Positions 1-6,155 of a stretch of 13,323 nucleotides of DNA are shown in pieces (the first letter of the stretch is position 1; each line of letters begins with the position of its first letter). The notes under the pieces are model-generated. The model did no database searches. It worked only from the letters and a program-made list of their open reading frames with translations, and had not been told where the DNA came from. Origin of the DNA: an uncultured Muribaculaceae bacterium (GTDB lineage Bacteria > Bacteroidota > Bacteroidia > Bacteroidales > Muribaculaceae). The stretch lies in NCBI GenBank assembly GCA_947173755.1, contig CAMWGM010000021.1, forward strand, positions 1 through 13,323, read 5' to 3'. The translations under genes and the position numbers were made by a program.

Positions 1-113
1 GCTAAAAATATATTTCGTTTCAGATTCATGCCAAGTCGCGGGTGGATGGACAGACGGGAAAACAGCCTCCGGATGATATTCTGTTTTTCACGGATCTTTC
101 ACAAAGATACATA

Positions 114-200
114 AAAAAACTATTTCCGCCTCAACTTTGGAATATAAAAATTCCGCATGCGGATGGTAGCGGTACCGCCCAAAGCGCAATTCTGAAATAA
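114..200 (+). pseudogene. possible C-terminal remnant of an outer-membrane barrel paralogue
   Basis: One frame is open from base 6 to the TAA at 198-200 but has no ATG and is closed by a stop at 3-5, so it is not an intact gene in this window. Its last residues (GTAQSAILK, then stop) match the end of the barrel gene just downstream (PAPSAILK, then stop). In a shifted frame, bases 119-133 read TISAS, and the DNA that follows resembles the TFGYGKK-type last strand with small deletions. I infer a decayed tail of a tandem paralogue. The SAILK match is seen directly; the frameshift reading is weaker. A 12-bp perfect palindrome (tccgcatgcgga, 152-163) lies inside. It could be non-coding with a chance match. 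Confidence 0.3.
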
Positions 201-276
201 CTGTCTGCCGGAGATACTTTTCAGGATGAGGTGCAATCATACACTTTTGGGTATGGCGGGGGAGGATTTATGATTG

Positions 277-284
277 TAATTTTG
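277..284 (+). promoter_or_regulatory. -7 box of the outer-membrane barrel gene
   Basis: TAATTTTG fits the Bacteroidota -7 consensus TAnnTTTG. No TTG sits at the expected 19-21 bp upstream, so the -33 element is weak. A transcript from here would begin near 290, downstream of the ATG at 231. This supports starting the protein at 315, where a signal peptide begins, rather than at the first ATG of the open frame. Confidence 0.45.
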
Positions 285-314
285 CATCGGAAAACCGATC
301 AGAATAACAATCAG

Positions 315-2408
315 ATGAAGATAGCATTCGTAATGACGGGGTTATTGGTCTCGATGACCCTCTTCGGACAGACTGTCGACAATGACAGTATCGATGCGAA
401 CAAACTCGATGAGGTTGTGATTGAGGCATCGAATCAGCGTATTAATGCGGAAGTAGCGACCTATATTCCTATGACCCGTCAGAAGAACGCTGCCCAAAAC
501 GCAGTGTCGCTTCTCGCCATGATGTCGATTCCGCAAATCAGTGTCGACCCGGTCAGCAAGGCTGTGCAGACAGCGAGCGGTCAGGAGGTATCGATCTTCA
601 TTGACTATGTTCCGGCCACATCGGAGGATTTAGCGGGAATGCAGACCAAGGATGTGAAAAAGGTCGAGTATCTCATGCATCCTTCCGATGCACGTTTTCA
701 AGGTGCGAAATACGTGATCAACTTTGTGATGCAGAAATACGAGTGGGGCGGCTATACGAAATTATCAGCCGGTAAGTCGTTCGGAGTTAACAGCACGGAG
801 GGATCGCTCTATTCAAAAATGAAGTACAAGCGGATGACGTTTGACATCTTTGCCGACGAGAATTATCTCACCAACCGACACATCGGCCGGAACTCTGTCG
901 AACAGTTCCGGTTCACCGACTTATTTGGCGATGGCCCGAGGGAGATCACACGAATCTCGGAAACCAAGTCGAGCCTGTTCCGCAGCAACAGCAATGCTAT
1001 AAGTTTGCGTGCCTATTACCACACTGAGAATTTTCAGTTCTCAAACCGCCTGGCCTATAGTCTGGCAAATACACCCCATAATGATCTGCATAACAATCTG
1101 AGATATTCCACTGATTTTTTGCCTGAGGCGGAATCTTTCACGGACGCTTCTTCTGTGAACAGGGCGTTGACATATAACGGCAATTATTTCTTTCTGCTGT
1201 CAGGAACGGCGGCTCTGAATATTGACGCCGATTATACTTACGGAAACAACAGCTCCAATTCCGTTTACACTGTGCGTAATGATCTTACTATAAAGAATGA
1301 TGCTAAAGAGGATGTCCATAAGTTTGACGTGTATCTTCACCTGAATTGGAATCCGGACAAGAGCAACCGCTTTTTCTCAAATGTAGGTGTGCAGCACAGT
1401 TGGAATATCATTAACTATTCCGGAAATTCTCCATCCGTCCAGAAATACCATGTAGGAATCTTCTTCATGAGTCAGAATTACCAACACATCTTTAATGAAA
1501 ACTGGAATGCGGGCGCAAGTCTTGGCTGGATATGGGAGACCAACAGAATATCAGGCTTCAAGGCTGACAATAATTTTCCGCAGACCAATATAAACGCCAC
1601 TTGGTCGCCAAACGAAAAGAATCAGTTGTATGTCACGGCCAACCATGGCTCGATGTTCCCGGACGCTTCTCAGAAAAGTCCGAATATGCTTCAGCAGGAT
1701 GAACTGATGTGGTACAGGGGAACGCCCGACCTCAGGGATTACAAATACACTAACGCCATGATCTCCTATACATGGCTGCCGAATAACCGGTGGCAACTGT
1801 CGGCGGACGGGTATTTCGGTTTCATTAAGAACAGATGTGTGACACTTTATTCACCTGCCGGTCCCGACGGCACAATGTTGCGTCAATACTTCAACGGAGG
1901 TAATTATTTCAGCGATTATGTAGGGCTGAGCGCGACAGCAAAATTATTGGGAGGCAAACTGATTGGCAAACTGCGTCCGCAATACTGGATACGCAAGACC
2001 ACGGGCGACTATGCGTGGAGCAACCGTCAGTTGACCTGCACGGCTCAGTTGACCTATTTTATGGGTAATTTCTACTTCTCCGGATGGTATATGACCCCAA
2101 GTAAATATCAGCAGACTCACAGCGGAATAATCAGTCGGACGCCATCAAAATATCAGGTTGCAGTCGGCTGGGGGAAAGGAGCTTGGCATCTCATGGCATC
2201 GGCATATAATTTCGCCAAAACGTCATGGAAGACCTATGAGGAATCTTTGAAAAGTGAATACTATAGTTTTGACCGCACGACCTTCGGCACCGACCATCAT
2301 GCAAGATACTCTTTTACCGTGACCTATACAATCGGCTATGGCAAGAAGGTTCAGCGCAACGACGAGACCTCAGCCGCCTCCCCCGCCCCCTCCGCAATCC
2401 TGAAATGA
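315..2408 (+). CDS. TonB-receptor-like outer-membrane beta-barrel protein
   Basis: 697 aa from the chosen ATG. The open frame extends to 231, but that start lies upstream of the -7 box at 277-284, and the ATG at 315 gives a clean signal peptide (residues 1-19, ending LFGQ). Residues about 30-140 resemble a short TonB plug domain (DEVVIEA near the start, then VSIFIDYVP and DVKKVEYL). The rest is rich in alternating aromatic/polar strands typical of the large outer-membrane barrel families. The N-terminal carboxypeptidase-regulatory-like domain common in these proteins is absent. The last clear strand (FTVTYTIGYGKK) is followed by a tail of about 20 residues ending SAILK. Probable role: outer-membrane receptor or transporter with unknown substrate. 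There is no SusD-like partner here, so it is not part of a complete polysaccharide-utilisation pair. Family assignment is fairly sure; substrate is unknown. Confidence 0.85.
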   Translation: MKIAFVMTGLLVSMTLFGQTVDNDSIDANKLDEVVIEASNQRINAEVATYIPMTRQKNAAQNAVSLLAMMSIPQISVDPVSKAVQTASGQEVSIFIDYVPATSEDLAGMQTKDVKKVEYLMHPSDARFQGAKYVINFVMQKYEWGGYTKLSAGKSFGVNSTEGSLYSKMKYKRMTFDIFADENYLTNRHIGRNSVEQFRFTDLFGDGPREITRISETKSSLFRSNSNAISLRAYYHTENFQFSNRLAYSLANTPHNDLHNNLRYSTDFLPEAESFTDASSVNRALTYNGNYFFLLSGTAALNIDADYTYGNNSSNSVYTVRNDLTIKNDAKEDVHKFDVYLHLNWNPDKSNRFFSNVGVQHSWNIINYSGNSPSVQKYHVGIFFMSQNYQHIFNENWNAGASLGWIWETNRISGFKADNNFPQTNINATWSPNEKNQLYVTANHGSMFPDASQKSPNMLQQDELMWYRGTPDLRDYKYTNAMISYTWLPNNRWQLSADGYFGFIKNRCVTLYSPAGPDGTMLRQYFNGGNYFSDYVGLSATAKLLGGKLIGKLRPQYWIRKTTGDYAWSNRQLTCTAQLTYFMGNFYFSGWYMTPSKYQQTHSGIISRTPSKYQVAVGWGKGAWHLMASAYNFAKTSWKTYEESLKSEYYSFDRTTFGTDHHARYSFTVTYTIGYGKKVQRNDETSAASPAPSAILK

Positions 2409-2543
2409 GGGATATTTGTTATACCTTTCCTCGATATCGGAGAGTGCCTGGAATCTCGAATATCGTATTCCCTTCTAAGAGAAAGTGCCGATGTCTGAAT
2501 TTATCTCCGTAGGAAATACCTTTCATCCCAGGAGTTATCTTAA

Positions 2544-3224
2544 TTACAGATCTTCACCGTGAGCACGGTTATATTCATTATCATAGAACATTGTAATATA
2601 ATATTGTCCAGCTATCTCGGAAATCATGAACCACACAGGTTTATTTTTGAGTGTTTTCATCATAACCTCAAGAGTCAATAATACAATTTCATTACGATTA
2701 TCTTCAGTGATGGATTCCAACTGCTCCGGAGTATACTTATTTTGAAGTTCCTCCATAACTTCAGATTGTAGTTGTGCCAGTGCTTCTCCTTCAGGCAATT
2801 GATAAAAGATAGCCTCATACCTTTTGTCCCGAATCAACATCTCACGCGAAATATCTTCATTTTCTGGTATTGTATAATCATCTAAGGAAACATATTTGCC
2901 ATTATCTTTGAACTGCTGACATAGACGATTAAACCGAATTTTTATTTCACTTTCGCTCGTCGGGTTTTCATCGCATACCATTAAACGGGCGACTTTCCCA
3001 TTCTCAGTAGAGATGAAAACATTGACGTTGTTGCCATTGAAACGTCCTGTTAAAATATCGGTTCCATTAAGATTAGACAATTTGAAACCTTTTGATTTTA
3101 GTTTCTCAATCATTTCAGATGGGGAGCCATCAACAGGAAACCCCAGAAATTTTGTGACATCTTTCTGAGCAAAGCAGGACACACTAAATAGAATGGCAAC
3201 TGCCAGAACAAATAAGGTTCTCAT
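2544..3224 (-). CDS. secreted protein of unknown function
   Basis: 226 aa. Residues 1-20 form a signal peptide ending CFAQ, so export to the periplasm is likely. The C before FAQ is not in a convincing lipobox. The mature part opens with DVTKFLGFPVDGSPSEMIEKL, a charged helix-rich region; the middle holds NVNVFISTENGKVARLMV, likely a beta hairpin. A long charged segment (about 140-200) follows, and the C-terminus has WFMISEIAGQYYITMFYDN. I recall similar small exported proteins in Bacteroidales but know no function. Its DNA is A+T-richer than the barrel gene it faces. No TAnnTTTG box lies within 75 bp upstream; the nearest is at 3486-3493, which would give a leader of about 255 nt containing the large inverted repeat. 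An A-rich stretch precedes the start codon instead of a Shine-Dalgarno, normal for Bacteroidota. Confidence 0.8.
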   Translation of the reverse strand: MRTLFVLAVAILFSVSCFAQKDVTKFLGFPVDGSPSEMIEKLKSKGFKLSNLNGTDILTGRFNGNNVNVFISTENGKVARLMVCDENPTSESEIKIRFNRLCQQFKDNGKYVSLDDYTIPENEDISREMLIRDKRYEAIFYQLPEGEALAQLQSEVMEELQNKYTPEQLESITEDNRNEIVLLTLEVMMKTLKNKPVWFMISEIAGQYYITMFYDNEYNRAHGEDL

Positions 3225-3273
3225 TGGTGATTATTTTTTTTCACGCTAGTTCCTATGCGTGTCGATAAATCAC

Positions 3274-3450
3274 GAAGCGTGGAACTGCAATGCCACGTTC
3301 TAAGTCGGAGGTCGTAGGAAGAACCTTTTTAAGAGAAATGGTAATAGCAGCCCACGCCGTAAGCGTGAGAACCACTATGCACACTCTCCTAAAAAAGTCT
3401 TGAATTTCCTACGTTCCCGACTCAGAGATGAGCATAACGCTTCTTTTTTT
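3274..3450. ncRNA. rod-shaped structured RNA candidate (leader or 6S-like small RNA)
   Basis: A nested imperfect inverted repeat spans this stretch. Matching arms from outside in: GAAGCGT (3274-3280) with ACGCTTC (3437-3443); ATGC with GCAT; TCT-AGTCGG with CCGACT-AGA; CGTAGGAA (3313-3320) with TTCCTACG (3406-3413); CTTTTT with AAAAAG; GAGA with TCTC; ATAG with CTAT; and an apical CACGC/GCGTG hairpin with a 5-nt loop. The strand is unresolved. On + the outer stem is followed by seven T's (3444-3450), giving a terminator-ended RNA of about 177 nt, a 6S-like size and shape. On - a TAACTTTG box lies upstream, and three mismatched positions become G-U pairs there against one on +, favouring a leader of the gene at 2544-3224. 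Confidence 0.4.
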
Positions 3451-3485
3451 CAATATGTAAAAACAACCTAAAGGCTGTTCGACTG

Positions 3486-3493
3486 CAAAGTTA
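3486..3493 (-). promoter_or_regulatory. -7 box for the structured leader and the 226-aa secreted protein
   Basis: Reads TAACTTTG on the minus strand, a good match to TAnnTTTG, but no TTG occurs 19-21 bp upstream. Just downstream on the same strand is a small hairpin (AACAGCCTTTAGGTTGTT) followed by a short T run, which could act as an early attenuator or be accidental. Confidence 0.35.
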
Positions 3494-3617
3494 CAAAAAA
3501 TCATAAATACAGTGGTATACGAAACAAGAAAATCTTACGTCCACTAATAATAAATCAAACAGAAAATTATATTTTTCCGGAATGTTTTCGGGGAAATAGT
3601 AGATGAGTGAAAAAAAT

Positions 3618-3657
3618 AAATATACTATGGGAATACGTATATCCCTTAACCATATTT
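3618..3657. repeat. A+T-rich inverted repeat of unknown role
   Basis: AAATAT (3618-3623) pairs with ATATTT (3652-3657), and GGGA (3629-3632) with TCCC (3642-3645), around an ATACGTAT core. It lies in the non-coding stretch left of the tRNA-derived repeat. It has no T run, so it is not a terminator; it could be a protein-binding site. Nothing else is recognisable between 3494 and 3677. Confidence 0.3.
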
Positions 3658-3757
3658 ACTATTGAAAGTGAGGCAATATGAGCGTTGTTTATAACAGTGA
3701 TTTAGAATCAGGAGATGAGGCGCTGACGAACCATCGTGTTCTTATTTATAGATCTAC

Positions 3758-3793
3758 GAAATAAACGCTGTAAGTTTATGATTTACAGCGTTT
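3758..3793 (-). terminator. probable hipBA terminator (copy of the tRNA-Ser terminator)
   Basis: On the minus strand a 12-bp stem with one A-C mismatch and a 5-nt loop is followed by TTTATTT. It is the first terminator-like structure downstream of hipA and is a diverged copy of the terminator behind tRNA-Ser, supplied by the duplicated repeat. Confidence 0.45.
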
Positions 3794-3811
3794 TGTTGCG
3801 GAAAGACAGGG
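3763..3811 (-). repeat. distal direct repeat, tRNA-Ser 3' end plus terminator (att-like)
   Basis: 49 bp matching 5794-5842 with three mismatches (3777, 3782, 3793). On the minus strand it holds the 3' strand of the T-stem (CCCTG), the 3' acceptor strand (TCTTTCC), the discriminator G, and the terminator hairpin. Similarity stops abruptly at 3812, where the T-loop would begin, and no further tRNA sequence follows. This is the arrangement expected of the far attachment site of an element integrated at a tRNA 3' end. A decayed tandem tRNA is less likely because the boundary is sharp. Confidence 0.6.
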
Positions 3812-4026
3812 GACCTATCTTCTAGTCGGAATACCATGTATATCAATTGGTTAATTCTCTCGAAAATTGTTTGTGTGTCATTTTGTGCCAAAGTATCAAT
3901 GTCTGCTTGATGGTCGTCTCTCTAACCCTGTGAACAATCACAGCGTAAATTAATAAATTTCGGACATATTTAGAGCTCCGCGGTGTAATTAAATCACAAC
4001 ATTACATTTCATAGACTACTATCACA

Positions 4027-5307
4027 TTAGATACTTAGTTTCATTTCCGGGAATATGGTATCAATCATCTTTTGAGGAACCTCACATTCCTTTGCAGTAA
4101 GCGGCCATCGTGATGCTGTCTCAATAATGCCCTCTATGATTTCAGGAGCGTCCTTTATGTTGTTTCGTCTTGCAAATTCAAGAAGATCCTGTCTTGTAAT
4201 ATCATCAAACTTACCGTTAATTGACATCTGATGTTGTGATGTCCAACCTCCTTTTGGATTATATGCGAATCCCATATCGTAGGCAGGAGAAAGTCTCCAT
4301 CGACCTGTCTTATCCATAAGGAATGATATATTTTTTGTGTGGTCATCCTGATTGCGGACAATGACATTGAATACCATTCGGCGAAACATCTCCTGAGCCT
4401 GAGAATAAGGCAGACGTAAGGCTCTCATGATATTAAAAGCTTGTTCATAAGAGTACGAGCGTGGCATCCTGAAATCATAATGAGCAATGCCACAAAGGGT
4501 CTGCATATGGATTTTTTCCCCATTTATACGGTCAAATCGCTTGGTTAGAAAATGCGCCCGACCATTTTCTTCAATAAGGCTACATTCTGACATTTCTATC
4601 CCGCACTCTTTTACAAGGTGGGAAAACGAAAATTCCAGTCTTCCGAAATTTTGAGTTTCGCGGAATCCTGCTTCCGCCGTTACCCCATCCAGTTTAATCA
4701 GATAATAGTCGAAACCGACGGGAGCATCAACCTGTCCCGATCTTACCTCTCCTGTTTCATTATTATAAGCTATGATTGCTTTCGCTCTCTGACCTCCGGC
4801 GGATGTACCAAGACGAACAATCTCTGCGATTGCCGCCTTCTTATCCGCTGTGAGATTTGTTCCGAAATCCGACTTCTCCGCCAATGCTTCACTTGCTACT
4901 TCAACTAATGAATCAAGTTCAATTTTGACATTATTTCCATATGGTATATCTAATGCCGGTTCAAATTCCAATGCACCCATACAGCGTGTGCCAAGAAAGC
5001 ACAAAGTCTCCACAGCATTGCCGCTTTGACGCCCCGTTAGAGCAAGCCAACGATCAAACAAGGCACGACCGTATGTGTCGGGCAATGAATCCGCAAGCAT
5101 TCCCGGCAATCCCTTGAAAGTTCCACGACCTATATCGCCAAACGTATATACACGACCATGGCGCACAGGCATGAGTATCGGAGATGGCTCCAATCCCTTT
5201 CCTATGAAGTTATCTGCATATTCAAATAGTGCAATATTCCTGCCACTATCCCAACGTACTGACCCCATCTGTTGTCCATAAAGATTGACTTTTGCTACAT
5301 CTACCAT
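4027..5307 (-). CDS. hipA: HipA-family serine/threonine kinase toxin
   Basis: 426 aa, about the usual full length. HipA toxins phosphorylate cytosolic targets (glutamyl-tRNA synthetase in E. coli) and arrest growth until HipB neutralises them. The N-terminal HipA-coupling domain covers about residues 1-115; the kinase-like HipA C-terminal domain follows. Visible kinase features are LGTSAGGQRAKAII (166-179), the Gly-rich loop with S169 at the place of the autophosphorylated serine of E. coli HipA; K205 in YYLIKLDG, likely the ATP lysine; NQDDHTKN (319-326), the catalytic N-x-D-x-H motif; and AYDMG (342-346), the metal-binding Asp. All key residues are present, so the toxin looks active. It overlaps hipB by 7 bp and shares its promoter. 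It sits in A+T-rich DNA between two tRNA-Ser-derived repeats. The target in this host is not known. Confidence 0.92.
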   Translation of the reverse strand: MVDVAKVNLYGQQMGSVRWDSGRNIALFEYADNFIGKGLEPSPILMPVRHGRVYTFGDIGRGTFKGLPGMLADSLPDTYGRALFDRWLALTGRQSGNAVETLCFLGTRCMGALEFEPALDIPYGNNVKIELDSLVEVASEALAEKSDFGTNLTADKKAAIAEIVRLGTSAGGQRAKAIIAYNNETGEVRSGQVDAPVGFDYYLIKLDGVTAEAGFRETQNFGRLEFSFSHLVKECGIEMSECSLIEENGRAHFLTKRFDRINGEKIHMQTLCGIAHYDFRMPRSYSYEQAFNIMRALRLPYSQAQEMFRRMVFNVIVRNQDDHTKNISFLMDKTGRWRLSPAYDMGFAYNPKGGWTSQHQMSINGKFDDITRQDLLEFARRNNIKDAPEIIEGIIETASRWPLTAKECEVPQKMIDTIFPEMKLSI

Positions 5308-5660
5308 TCCGATTCTTCCTGATTAAACGATGTATTAATATTATTCGTGGAGTTTGCTCTTTTTCGTTGCTTCTTCCTGTTGGCCTCAACCAATTCAAGA
5401 TATTCATTAGGACTCATATCTTCTTCTTTCAACAGAGGAGAGAATATGTCAAGTTCCCCCAAGATACGGAGAACCCTCATCAAGGAGTCGAAAGATCCTA
5501 TTTCGCCGTTCTCAATCTTCTTGACCGTGGACACCGAGATCTGAGATTGCTCAGCCAGAGACATTTGGGTGATGTTCTGACGCAAACGCAAATACCTGAT
5601 TTTTTCGCCAATCCTACGACAAATTTCGTTGTCGGCAAGCATATAGAGATTTTCGTTCAT
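5301..5660 (-). CDS. hipB: HipB-like XRE-family antitoxin and autorepressor
   Basis: 119 aa. Residues about 13-72 form an XRE/Cro-type helix-turn-helix (RIGEKIRYLRLRQ, then MSLAEQSQISVSTVKKIENG, with the recognition helix at SVSTVKKIE). A basic, Asn/Ser-rich C-terminal tail (about 94-119) may be the flexible part that contacts HipA. In HipBA systems the antitoxin binds HipA and represses the operon. It is the first gene of the pair; its TAG overlaps the hipA start by 7 bp, so translation is probably coupled. The ATG lies about 18 nt downstream of the predicted transcript start, and a perfect 28-bp palindrome over the promoter is the natural operator for this dimeric regulator. Confidence 0.9.
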   Translation of the reverse strand: MNENLYMLADNEICRRIGEKIRYLRLRQNITQMSLAEQSQISVSTVKKIENGEIGSFDSLMRVLRILGELDIFSPLLKEEDMSPNEYLELVEANRKKQRKRANSTNNINTSFNQEESEW

Positions 5661-5685
5661 AGACTAAATTTAAACTATTAGGCTG

Positions 5686-5723
5686 CAAATATAGCAATAA
5701 TAGTTGAATATTCAACTATTATT
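5686..5723 (-). promoter_or_regulatory. hipBA promoter with 28-bp palindromic operator
   Basis: On the minus strand, TTG (5713-5715), a 19-bp spacer and TATATTTG (5686-5693) match the Bacteroidota promoter consensus. A perfect palindrome of two 14-bp halves (AATAATAGTTGAAT and its complement) covers 5696-5723, that is the -33 element and most of the spacer. A HipB dimer bound there would block the housekeeping sigma factor. The transcript would begin near 5678. Confidence 0.7.
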
Positions 5724-5789
5724 TTTGATCTTTTGCTGTCTGAATGACTATTACTGCCGAATCCTCGGGTTCTCATTCCTGTTGTTATG

Positions 5790-5823
5790 AAAAAAACGCT
5801 GTAAGTTGATGACTTACAGCGTT
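5790..5823 (-). terminator. intrinsic terminator of tRNA-Ser
   Basis: A perfect 12-bp stem (AACGCTGTAAGT with ACTTACAGCGTT), a 5-nt loop and a T run on the minus strand, starting 7 bp past the tRNA 3' end. Confidence 0.85.
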
Positions 5824-5842
5824 CTGTTGCGGAAAGACAGGG
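5794..5842 (-). repeat. proximal direct repeat within tRNA-Ser 3' end and terminator (att-like)
   Basis: Partner of 3763-3811, in the same orientation, 2,031 bp apart. Here the repeat is continuous with the intact tRNA, so the gene stays functional after the presumed integration. The identity block begins at the 3' strand of the T-stem. Identity extending through the terminator is longer than many tRNA att cores. Confidence 0.6.
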
Positions 5843-5916
5843 ATTCGAACCCTGGGTGCCCGCAAGGGCACAACGGTTTTCGAGACCGCCCCGATCGACC
5901 ACTCCGGCATCTTTCC
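5830..5916 (-). tRNA. tRNA-Ser(CGA)
   Basis: 87 nt including discriminator G. Acceptor strands GGAAAGA/TCTTTCC pair perfectly. The anticodon stem GCGGT/ACCGT encloses the loop CTCGAAA, giving anticodon CGA, which reads UCG. A long variable arm (GTGCCC-TTGC-GGGCAC) marks a class II serine tRNA, and the T-arm CAGGG-TTCGAAT-CCCTG is canonical. CCA is not encoded. Its own promoter lies at 5931-5962 and a strong terminator follows. Confidence 0.97.
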
Positions 5917-5930
5917 TCGGGTTTCGGGTG

Positions 5931-5962
5931 CAAAGGTATGGAGTTTTTTGGACGTTTGCAAG
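5931..5962 (-). promoter_or_regulatory. promoter of tRNA-Ser
   Basis: CTTG (5959-5962), a 20-bp spacer and TACCTTTG (5931-5938) on the minus strand match the Bacteroidota consensus. It sits 14 bp from the mature 5' end, leaving a very short leader. It is divergent from the cbiM promoter about 40 bp away. Confidence 0.75.
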
Positions 5963-6003
5963 AATTTTAGCAGGTTTTTTTCTATGGCTATGAGAGAAAA
6001 TTC

Positions 6004-6034
6004 TTGTCGATTTAATGTTTAATTGTTAAATTTG
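6004..6034 (+). promoter_or_regulatory. promoter of the cbiMQO operon
   Basis: TTG (6004-6006), a 20-bp spacer and TAAATTTG (6027-6034). The transcript would start near 6041, leaving a leader of about 115 nt before cbiM. I looked there for a cobalamin riboswitch (B12 box, GCCACTG) and saw none; the only pairing noted is a weak GGTG/CACC hairpin near 6082-6099. Control by a metal- or B12-sensing element is therefore not evident. Confidence 0.6.
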
Positions 6035-6155
6035 TATTCCCGAGTATATGGTCGGGGATATCTTCCGGAATGGTCTGTGCGGTGGTTTGCGACACCTGCT
6101 GACTGTGTTTCCGTTTGGTTTTATTCGAATTCTCACATCAAGATAAAAAAAAGAT

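Larger units (their letters stand above)
3754..3921 (-). pseudogene. promoterless coding fragment reading into the tRNA-derived repeat
   Basis: An open frame follows a TAG at 3922-3924 and runs 55 codons to a TAG at 3754-3756. It has no start codon before a late Met. The first two thirds look protein-like, with an amphipathic helical pattern (ADIDTLAQNDTQTIF, then ERINQLIYMVFRLED). The last part (SPVFPQQNAVNHKL) is only the translation of the tRNA 3' end and terminator copy. I infer the broken end of a gene that abutted an attachment site. The family is not recognised. Between here and hipA (3925-4026) I see only a small perfect hairpin, CTGTGA/TCACAG, at 3928-3943, with no T run. Confidence 0.35.

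Noticed and set aside
231..314. N-terminal extension of the barrel protein from the ATG at 231
   Set aside because: It places the signal peptide 28 residues inside the protein and the start codon upstream of the -7 box at 277-284; the ATG at 315 fits both.
3678..3764. 28-codon plus-strand frame starting ATGAGCGTT and ending in the repeat hairpin
   Set aside because: The promoter-like sequence upstream (TACTATTG) is poor, the peptide has no recognisable feature, and it ends inside a terminator copy. Too little support to call a gene.
3796..3830. second, decayed tRNA-Ser gene
   Set aside because: Only the 3' strand of the T-stem and the acceptor match; sequence beyond 3812 shows no T-loop, variable arm or anticodon arm, so a duplicated 3' end fits better.
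5678..5902. 74-codon minus-strand open frame across the tRNA-Ser and hipBA promoter
   Set aside because: It is a translation of the tRNA gene, its terminator and the operator palindrome, not a protein gene.
6035..6155. cobalamin riboswitch in the cbiM leader
   Set aside because: No B12 box or other conserved cobalamin-riboswitch core sequence was found, and the leader of about 115 nt is shorter than the usual element of about 200 nt.
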